Below, in pieces: positions 57,788 to 64,000 of a stretch of 64,000 nt of DNA. The translations under genes were made by a program, and so were the position numbers. Numbering within the stretch: position 1 is the stretch's first letter; each line of letters opens with the position of its first letter. The notes below the pieces were generated by a model that was not told the DNA's origin, ran no database searches, and was given only the letters and a program-made list of their open reading frames with translations. Source of the stretch: CAVYVZ01 sp963772065 (GTDB lineage: Bacteria; Acidobacteriota; Vicinamibacteria; Vicinamibacterales; UBA2999); the NCBI GenBank assembly GCA_963772065.1, contig CAVYVZ010000009.1, positions 434,001-498,000 of the forward strand. Reading direction: 5' to 3'.

Positions 57788-59674
57788 CTAGCTAAGAGTG
57801 GCGATCAGGCGATTCACCTCGGGGCGCTGGGGTGCGCCGGCGGGAAGGCGGCGCAGCAACTCTACCGCTTCTTGGAGCGCTGCCTTGCGCTGGCCTTTCC
57901 GCGCGAGCGCGCGCGCCAGTGCGAAGCGCGCGTGGTGAAGATCGGCATCGATCTCGAGGGCACGCCTCAACGCGGCAATCGCGGGATCGAGTCGCCCGAG
58001 CTCCAGCGCGGTCAGCCCGATGTTCGCTTCGACGATCGGATTCCCCGGCTCGGCGCGTCGCGCCTCCTCCAACGTGGCAAGCGCGTCCGCTGTCTCATGG
58101 CGCCGTGCCTGGCACATGGCGAGGCCGAGATAGGGATCGGCCGACGGCAGGCTGCTCGCAATGGCTGCCTTGAAGTGTCCCACCGCCTCGGCACAACGGC
58201 CGCTCTCTGCCAGGATGAATCCGAGACGCTGCTGCGCCTGCGGGTTCTTCGAATCCTGCGCCAGCACGTCGCGCAGAGCACGCTCCGCCGCTGCGCCCTG
58301 CAGCTCGCCGGACGTAACCGATGCGATCCGAGCGGCGATGGCGATCCGATCTTTGGGGTCCGCGCGTGCGCCAGGCGCCGGCGCGGCTCCGCTCGCATAG
58401 CCGAGGGACCGCAGACGTGCGAGCGCATCGGGGTCGACGCGGGCGTGCTGCGAGCGGAGCTCCGAGCCCGAGATCCGATCGACCTGCGCCTGCAGCTCGG
58501 TGCCGACGAGGGCCCGCTCGTGGATGATATTGCGCCGTTCTCCGCCGTCCGTTCGGAGGTCGTAGAGCTCTGGACGCGGCGCGGCAATCAGCTTCACCTC
58601 GTCCCGCCTGAGCGATCGCAGCGCTGCCCAGCCAAAATCGACGAGCGGCGCGAACGACTCGGCATAGAGCGCGCGCGTGCTCAACTGCTGGCCCGCGATC
58701 GCAGGTCGCAGATCGATGCCGTCGGCTGCGCCAGGCGTCGGCAGTTGCGTGAACGCCGTAATCGTCGGCGCGATGTCGGCAACGGTCACCGGGCCGTCGA
58801 CGACGGTCCCCGCCCGCACGCCCGGCCCGGCAAGCATCATCGGCACATGCAGGGTGGTGTCGTACACGAAGATGCTGTGGCCGATCTCGCCGTGTTCGCC
58901 GAATGCTTCGCCGTGATCCGCGGTCGCCACGATCAACGTTTGCGACAGATCGCGCCATGCCTCGAGGAGACGGCCGATCTCACGGTCGGCAACCGCAATC
59001 TCGTCGTCGTAGCGCGACGCTGCATCGCGGCCGTCGGAGGACGGTGTGCCGTACGGCGCATGCGGCTCGAAGAGGTGGACCCATGCGAAGATGCGCGCCG
59101 ACGCCGGCCGCGTGCGCGCCCAGGCAATGGCCCGGTCGACAGTGACCGAGCCGGCGCGTTCGTTCGCCCGGCGGCCGTCCTCGCCGCGCGGCATCTCGCA
59201 GTCGTAGGTATCGAATCCGCGAGTCAGGCCGAACCGCGCGTCGAGCGGGAATGCCGAAACGAAGGCGCCGGTCTCGAAGCCCGCGGTCTTGAGCGCTTCG
59301 GCCAGCGTCCGAACATCCCGCCGCATGGCCATGCCGTTGTGGCGGGCGCCATGGCCCGGCGGATATAAGCCCGTCATCATCGACGCGTGAGAGGGCAGCG
59401 TCACCGGCGCGGTGGCGTACGCCCGCGCGAAGCGCACGCCGCGCTGTGCGAGGCCATCGAGCGCCGGCGTTCGAGCCGCCGTGTGACCATAGCTTCCAAC
59501 GCGGTCCGCGCGGAGCGTATCGATGGTGATGAGAAGGACGTGGCGCGCCGAAGCAGGCGCGGGCTCGACAGGTATCCTGCGTGGACCGAGCCCGAAGGCG
59601 ATCAGATAGGCGAGCGCGGCGACGACCGGCAGGCCGAACGCCAGGACAATCTCGGCACGGCGGGTCCGCCTCAT
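57788..59674 (-). CDS. Membrane-anchored 'sulfatase'-TPR fusion
   Basis: 628 residues. One N-terminal membrane helix (VLAFGLPVVAALAYLIAFGLG) anchors an alkaline-phosphatase-superfamily domain (~45-420). The metal-site Asp is in LLITIDTLRAD (D52), the nucleophile position is in PVTLPSH (T92), and the second metal motif is ATADHGEAFGEHGE. As in the paralogue at 10478, the formylglycine C/S-x-P-x-R signature is missing, so true sulfatase activity is doubtful. The C-terminal ~170 residues are TPR repeats (AQQRLGFILAESGRCAEAVGHFKAAI, VEANIGLTALELGRLDPAIAALRRALEID). It is divergent from the Mpo1-like gene. Confidence 0.9.
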   Translation of the reverse strand: MRRTRRAEIVLAFGLPVVAALAYLIAFGLGPRRIPVEPAPASARHVLLITIDTLRADRVGSYGHTAARTPALDGLAQRGVRFARAYATAPVTLPSHASMMTGLYPPGHGARHNGMAMRRDVRTLAEALKTAGFETGAFVSAFPLDARFGLTRGFDTYDCEMPRGEDGRRANERAGSVTVDRAIAWARTRPASARIFAWVHLFEPHAPYGTPSSDGRDAASRYDDEIAVADREIGRLLEAWRDLSQTLIVATADHGEAFGEHGEIGHSIFVYDTTLHVPMMLAGPGVRAGTVVDGPVTVADIAPTITAFTQLPTPGAADGIDLRPAIAGQQLSTRALYAESFAPLVDFGWAALRSLRRDEVKLIAAPRPELYDLRTDGGERRNIIHERALVGTELQAQVDRISGSELRSQHARVDPDALARLRSLGYASGAAPAPGARADPKDRIAIAARIASVTSGELQGAAAERALRDVLAQDSKNPQAQQRLGFILAESGRCAEAVGHFKAAIASSLPSADPYLGLAMCQARRHETADALATLEEARRAEPGNPIVEANIGLTALELGRLDPAIAALRRALEIDADLHHARFALARALARKGQRKAALQEAVELLRRLPAGAPQRPEVNRLIATLS

Positions 59675-59727
59675 GGGCGGAGGCTCCGCCGCACGTCTGA
59701 TGCCGGCACGAAACTAATCACAACGGC

Positions 59728-59763
59728 CACTCTGAACAGCTACTCTGAACACCGACTCTGAAC
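59728..59763. repeat. Three ACTCTGAAC units about 13 bases apart
   Basis: ACTCTGAAC occurs three times between 59728 and 59763 with spacers of 4 bases (AGCT, ACCG). It lies in the 118-bp divergent region between the sulfatase-TPR and Mpo1-like genes. No inverted arm is visible. Confidence 0.7.
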
Positions 59764-59792
59764 GATTGTAAGATGCCGCCGGAGGTGCGCAC

Positions 59793-60095
59793 ATGATGGG
59801 CGGCCGTACGTCCGAGGAATGGGTCGCGCAGTATGCGACGAGCCATCAGCACCCGGTCAACCGGGCCTGCCACACGCTCGGCATCCCGATGATTGCCGTG
59901 GCGATTCTGCTGGTCCCCGTCGTCTGGATCGGTGCTCTCGACTGGAGGATGCCGGCAGCCATCTTCGCCACCGGCTGGATCCTGCAGTTCGTCGGCCACG
60001 CTTTCGAGGGGAAGCCCCCCGAGTTCCTCAAGGACTGGCGATTCCTGCTCGTCGGCCTCCGCTGGTGGTTCGCGAAGGTCCGCGGCCGCGCATGA
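59793..60095 (+). CDS. Mpo1-like (DUF962) small membrane protein
   Basis: 100 residues with two hydrophobic segments (IPMIAVAILLVPVVWIGAL and MPAAIFATGWILQFVGHAF). Conserved His motifs HQHPVNRACHTLGIP and FVGHAFEGKPPEF identify the DUF962/Mpo1 family, whose yeast member is an Fe-dependent dioxygenase in fatty acid alpha-oxidation. All candidate metal-binding His are present. The stop overlaps the ATG of the next gene (ATGA). Confidence 0.9.
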   Translation: MMGGRTSEEWVAQYATSHQHPVNRACHTLGIPMIAVAILLVPVVWIGALDWRMPAAIFATGWILQFVGHAFEGKPPEFLKDWRFLLVGLRWWFAKVRGRA

Positions 60096-60322
60096 TCGAG
60101 GTGCTCGCCGGCATTTACGTGCTCGGCGTGGCCGTGGCGCTGGTGGCGATCGACGCGCGCGGGTTCGCCCGCCTCGGGTTGGCGCTGCTCTGGCCGCTCG
60201 GTCCCCTGGCCTTCGTCGTGACGATTAGCATTCTGCTGGCCGCTTCTCTCGTGGCCTTTCCGCTGGTCGGTGTGATCGTGCTCGCCGCGGCACTTGCCGC
60301 GGCGCTCCTGACATATGGATGA
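60092..60322 (+). CDS. Small hydrophobic membrane protein
   Basis: 76 residues, nearly all hydrophobic, forming two to three membrane helices (VLAGIYVLGVAVALVAI, FVVTISILLAASLVAF, LVGVIVLAAALAAALL). I do not recognise a family. The four-base overlap with the Mpo1-like gene supports it being real and co-translated. Confidence 0.65.
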   Translation: MIEVLAGIYVLGVAVALVAIDARGFARLGLALLWPLGPLAFVVTISILLAASLVAFPLVGVIVLAAALAAALLTYG

Positions 60323-60325
60323 TCG

Positions 60326-62890
60326 CTAACGGCGAGGATCCTCGATGCGATCAGTGTTGCTTCCGAAGTAGGCATCATTGGCGCGCGCGCGATCGATCAT
60401 CTCGCGGATGCGGCGCAGGAGGTCCGAGGGCAGATACGGCTTCGTGATCACCGGGTAGTGTTGCGCGGCTTCGTCGCCGCTCAACGGATGATGCGCGTAC
60501 CCGGTGCTGAAGAGGATCGGCAGGTTGGGCCGGGCCGAGGTCACGGCGTGGAAGAGCGCGTGTCTGTGTGCTTTCGGCATCGCGGCGTCGATGAGCACCA
60601 ACGCGATCTCGTCGCTGTGCGCCTCGAAGTGCGTTTGCGCGCCTGGACCATCGACGGCGCGCAGCACCGTGTAGCCGGCGCGCTCGAGCGTTCCGCACAT
60701 GAGATCGCCTACCGCGCGGTCCGCTTCGGCGACAAGGATCGTGTGTGCATCGCCGGTGCTCGCATCTGTCGCGACCGGTAACTCCCGTTCCGGGTCGCCC
60801 GCGATCGGCAGAAAAACCCGCATCGTGGTGCCGGCGCCGACCTCGCTCACCACGTCGAGGAAGCCTCCGCATCGCTGCACGATGCCGTACACCGTCGCCA
60901 GACCCAGCCCGGTGCCGCGGCCGGTTTCTTTGGTCGTAAAGAACGGCTCGAAGATCCGCGACTGCACCTCGTGCGGTATGCCCGCACCGGAATCGGAGAC
61001 GCTGAGGCACAGGAAGGCGCCCTCGCGAGAGCCCGGGTGGGTCGCACAGAACTCGAGCGAAATATCGGCGCGTCTGACATCGATGTCGATGCGCCCGCCC
61101 GATGGCATCGCATCGCGCGCGTTGATCGACAGGTTGAGAACGATCTGTTCGAGCTGCGTTCGATCCATCCGGACGGCTGGCAGGTCCTCTTCGCTGGTCA
61201 CCTGCAGCGTGATGTGCTCGCCGATCACTCCGCGCATGAGCGTCGCCAGATCCGCGATCTCGGCAGCGAGGTCGAGTGCACCCATCTGCAGCGGATCGCG
61301 GCGGCTGAACGTCAGCAGCTGTCTGGTCAACCCACACGCGCGAGCCACCGTTTTCAGAGTGGCCGACACCGCTGACGCGGGGACCGATTCGATCGGCAGA
61401 TGCTCGAGCGCCACCGTGAGGTGCCCGTGTATGAGCTGCAGGATGTTGTTGAAGTCATGGGCGATCCCCCCTGCAAGCCGGCCGATAGCGTCCATCTTCT
61501 GCGAGTGACGCACTTGTTCCTCGAGGCGGTCGCGTTCCTGTTTCGAGCGATGCCACTCGGTCACGTCGAGGGCGTTGACGAGCATGGTCGGACGCTCGCC
61601 CGATTCGTCGAGCCCACCGAACGCCAGCATCAACGTCCGAGTCTTGTCTCCAGCCCGGACCTGAACGTGGCACGGAACGGAGGGGCCGCCGCTGAAAAGG
61701 TTCTCGATCGCATCGGCCACACCCGGCCGATCGCGGACATCGACGAAGTCGAGAGCACTGCGTCCAATCAGCTCGCTCCGCTCCATCTGGTAGGTGCGGA
61801 CGACCGTGTCGTTGACGTCGACGAGCATCCCATCGCGGTCCACGATCAGGTTCAGCGCCTGGCTCTCCTCGAAGAGCGAGCGGTAGCGCCGTTCGCTCGC
61901 GCGCAAGGCGACCTCGGCGGCCTTCCGGTCGGTGATGTCACGCGTGACCGCAAGCAGGCACACGCGCCCATCGACCTCGATCACGTCCGCCGAAATGAGG
62001 CACGTCAGAACGACGCCATCGCGTGTCACCTTTTCCGCTTCCATGTTGCGAACCGAACCGCTCGCAGCGAGCGCGGCCACCAGCTCCGCGCGTTGCGAAG
62101 ACGTTTGCCAGAGTGCCAGATCGAACGCAGTACGGCCGATGACGTCGGCACGCTGGTACCCGAACATGCGCGTGAATCCCTCGTTGACGTCGAGGTAGCG
62201 GCCTTCGGCGAGCGATGACAGCGTGATCGCGTCGGGACTGGAGCTGTACACCTTCGACAGCTTCTCCTCGGAGCTTCGCAGCGCGTCGATGGCTTTCATG
62301 CGGTCGATCTCGGCGGACGCGCGCCGCGCGAAGATTCGCAGGATGGCGTCGACCAGGTCGGGCTCGGCCAATGGACCGGTGTGCATGACCGCGAGCACGC
62401 CCATCCGGCGGCCGCCCGTGTCGAGCAACCGCGCCCCGGCGAAGCTGTCGATGCCTAGGTGCTGGAGGAGAAAGTCTTCCGGAAATTTCTCTCGGACGCC
62501 GTCGCGATAGACGGCGGGGCCGTGCTGGAGCACGTGCTCGCACGGCGTTTTCTCGACATGGTACGCGAGGTTCTCCGCCACGATGCCTCGGCCGCACGCC
62601 GCCAGTGTCGTAATGCGTCCCGGCTGCGCCGGATCCACGACAGCGAGAAACGCGTAATCAGCGCCGAGCCGCCCGGCGAGGTTGGTGACCAACGACGTGA
62701 AGAAGCTGGAGCCGGTCTCAGAAGCCACGGCCTCATCAATCCGACGCAGCACTGACTCGATCTCGGTCGAGGCTCCCTGCGCCGCCCGCGCGTTGCGTAC
62801 GGCGCGGAGCCATCCAAGCAAAGCGAAGAGCGTTGAAGCGAGTGCCAGTATCAGTTGAACGTTCGAGATGGACGGGTTGCTGCCAATCAC
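60326..62890 (-). CDS. GAF/PAS hybrid sensor histidine kinase
   Basis: 854 residues. Domains in order: one membrane helix (about 12-28), a GAF domain (about 50-195), two PAS domains (about 205-325 and 333-447), HisKA with phospho-accepting H478 in LAGGIAHDFNNIL, and HATPase (LNLSINARDAMPSGG, VSDSGAGIP, GRGTGLGLATVYG). A C-terminal receiver domain (about 735-850) has its Asp in LVLIDAAMP. The NtrB-like DFNNIL motif and attached receiver are typical of many orphan hybrid kinases. It lies 112 bases downstream of a NarL-type response regulator on the same strand, but its cognate partner is not certain. Confidence 0.92.
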   Translation of the reverse strand: MIGSNPSISNVQLILALASTLFALLGWLRAVRNARAAQGASTEIESVLRRIDEAVASETGSSFFTSLVTNLAGRLGADYAFLAVVDPAQPGRITTLAACGRGIVAENLAYHVEKTPCEHVLQHGPAVYRDGVREKFPEDFLLQHLGIDSFAGARLLDTGGRRMGVLAVMHTGPLAEPDLVDAILRIFARRASAEIDRMKAIDALRSSEEKLSKVYSSSPDAITLSSLAEGRYLDVNEGFTRMFGYQRADVIGRTAFDLALWQTSSQRAELVAALAASGSVRNMEAEKVTRDGVVLTCLISADVIEVDGRVCLLAVTRDITDRKAAEVALRASERRYRSLFEESQALNLIVDRDGMLVDVNDTVVRTYQMERSELIGRSALDFVDVRDRPGVADAIENLFSGGPSVPCHVQVRAGDKTRTLMLAFGGLDESGERPTMLVNALDVTEWHRSKQERDRLEEQVRHSQKMDAIGRLAGGIAHDFNNILQLIHGHLTVALEHLPIESVPASAVSATLKTVARACGLTRQLLTFSRRDPLQMGALDLAAEIADLATLMRGVIGEHITLQVTSEEDLPAVRMDRTQLEQIVLNLSINARDAMPSGGRIDIDVRRADISLEFCATHPGSREGAFLCLSVSDSGAGIPHEVQSRIFEPFFTTKETGRGTGLGLATVYGIVQRCGGFLDVVSEVGAGTTMRVFLPIAGDPERELPVATDASTGDAHTILVAEADRAVGDLMCGTLERAGYTVLRAVDGPGAQTHFEAHSDEIALVLIDAAMPKAHRHALFHAVTSARPNLPILFSTGYAHHPLSGDEAAQHYPVITKPYLPSDLLRRIREMIDRARANDAYFGSNTDRIEDPRR

Positions 62891-63002
62891 CCAGACAGGA
62901 TGTCAAGGCGGCGCCCCTGTTGAAATCGGCGTGGTGCGGAAATGGGTCGAGCCGATGGATCGATTGGCCTCATCCTTTGGAGTACGACGCCTGCGGATGA
63001 CG

Positions 63003-63653
63003 CTAGCTATCGGGCGAGACGAGGCCCGATCGGATGGCGAATCGAACAAGCCCCGCCAGGTCAAAGATTTGTAGGCGGTCCATGATCTGACGGCGGTGTG
63101 TCTCCACGGTCTTGACGCTGAGGCCGAGCGCGAACGCCACTTCCTTGGCGGAGCGGCCCTCGGCGAGGAGCTGGAGGATCTCGCGCTGGCGCAGGGTCAG
63201 CGTTCGCAGCGGGCCCGCCTCGCGATCTCGTCCCGAGAGGAAGCCATCGACCACGATCGCCGAGACGGCCGGGCTGATGAACCGATTGCCCTCCATGACC
63301 GCCCTGATCGCCATCGGCAGCTCCGCGACCGCCGCCTCTTTGAGGAGGTATCCGGCCGCGCCCGCGCCCAGGGCCTGCTGCACGGAGCTTTCGCCGGCAT
63401 GCATCGAAAGAATGATGACGCGTGTGTCGGGATGATCGCGCGCGACGATCGCCGTCGCATCCAGACCGTTCAATCCCGACATCGAGATGTCCATCAGGAT
63501 CACATCGGGCTTGTGCTGCCCGACGAGCGCCAGTGCCTCGCGGCCGTCGCTCGCCTCTCCGATGACCTCGATGTCGTCCATCGTGTCGAGCAGCGCGCGG
63601 ATGCCGGCGCGTACCAGAACGTGATCGTCGGCGAGCAGCACCCGCGTCTTCAC
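63003..63653 (-). CDS. NarL/FixJ-type response regulator
   Basis: 216 residues. The receiver domain has acidic pocket LLADDHVLVRAG, phospho-accepting Asp in VILMDISMSGLNG and Lys in GYLLKEA. A LuxR-type helix-turn-helix ends the protein (LTLRQREILQLLAEGRSAKEVAFALGLSVKTVETHRRQIMDRL). It acts as a DNA-binding transcription regulator. The start overlaps the end of the upstream histidine kinase gene by four bases, which marks that kinase as its partner. Confidence 0.94.
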   Translation of the reverse strand: MKTRVLLADDHVLVRAGIRALLDTMDDIEVIGEASDGREALALVGQHKPDVILMDISMSGLNGLDATAIVARDHPDTRVIILSMHAGESSVQQALGAGAAGYLLKEAAVAELPMAIRAVMEGNRFISPAVSAIVVDGFLSGRDREAGPLRTLTLRQREILQLLAEGRSAKEVAFALGLSVKTVETHRRQIMDRLQIFDLAGLVRFAIRSGLVSPDS

Positions 63654-64000
63654 GCGACTCCTTCGTCCGGCACGACGAGCCGAATCTCGGTCCCCGCTTC
63701 CGGAGAGGAGACAATTTCCAGATCTGCGCCGATGCCTTCCGCTCGCTCGCGCATGCCAATGAGGCCGAGGCGTTCTCCAGAGATGCCGAGCCTTCGCGCT
63801 GCCTCGAGGTCGAAGCCGACACCGTCGTCCCGCACGACGAACGCGATACCGGCGGGGACCCGCCGACCACGAACCGCGATGCTGTGCGCGCGGGCGTGGC
63901 GAATCACGTTCGTCAGCGCCTCCTGAACGATGCGGTAGCAGGGCATCTGTGCCTCGTCGCGCAGCGTCAGGCCCTCGGGAATGTCGACAATCCCGGTGAT
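63650..64000 (-). CDS. NarX/DegS-type sensor histidine kinase, 3' part only
   Basis: Only the C-terminal ~116 residues are in the window; the frame is open to the edge. It contains the HATPase part of the HisKA_3 class: CYRIVQEALTNVIRHARAHS (N-box), FVVRDDGVGFD (G1) and RLGLIGMRERAEGIGADLEI (G2), with the end EAGTEIRLVVP. It is the partner of the NarL-type regulator that follows with a four-base overlap. Confidence 0.92.
   Translation of the reverse strand: MTGIVDIPEGLTLRDEAQMPCYRIVQEALTNVIRHARAHSIAVRGRRVPAGIAFVVRDDGVGFDLEAARRLGISGERLGLIGMRERAEGIGADLEIVSSPEAGTEIRLVVPDEGVA

Overview
The window is high-GC, densely coded bacterial DNA. Its gene content fits an Acidobacteriota genome, most likely Vicinamibacteria (subdivision 6). 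The signs are four Oar-like TonB-dependent receptors with an N-terminal carboxypeptidase-regulatory domain, five PQQ-type beta-propeller proteins with the WPxWRGP signature, a CRTAC1/ASPIC-UnbV protein, two 'sulfatase'-TPR fusions, and hybrid histidine kinases with extracytoplasmic OB-fold repeats. This assignment is inference from gene families; no rRNA or tRNA gene was seen.

Layout. 1-6748: end of a sortilin-like BNR protein, an amidohydrolase and a hybrid histidine kinase split by a one-base insertion. 6973-17906: TonB receptor with a LacI-type operator, then a divergent run of sulfatase-TPR, TPR proteins (one frameshifted twice), a CRTAC1 protein and a group II truncated haemoglobin. 17908-25539: amino-sugar locus with a ROK regulator divergent from a GH2 exo-glucosaminidase-like enzyme, exported PIG-L deacetylase, FHS-type MFS transporter and LacI regulator. 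25596-32843: four-helix-bundle protein, SDR, frameshifted TonB receptor with a second LacI-type operator, an NfeD/SPFH pair and a methyltransferase. 32900-42213: eight tightly packed minus-strand genes (lipoyl H-like protein, CobW GTPase, Fe-S protein, radical SAM, DUF116-polyprenyl synthase fusion, prenyltransferase-like barrel, DxDD-type terpene cyclase, MATE exporter). 42279-54381: TonB receptor, the PQQ-propeller cluster with an iron alcohol dehydrogenase, and a DinB protein. 54502-64000: TonB receptor, second sulfatase-TPR, Mpo1-like protein, small membrane protein, PAS/GAF hybrid kinase and the start of a NarL/NarX-type two-component pair.

The best candidate for an undescribed system is the 32.9-42.2 kb operon, which reads as a terpenoid pathway coupled to radical-SAM, iron-sulfur and lipoyl-carrier chemistry with an exporter. 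A second unusual theme is a set of intergenic arrays of very short units (mostly 7 nt). Each has its own unit, often with an inverted arm, and several begin on the stop codon of the upstream gene or end on the next start codon. A third is that three genes are broken at four sites, each by exactly one extra G or C, which may be assembly error or real decay.
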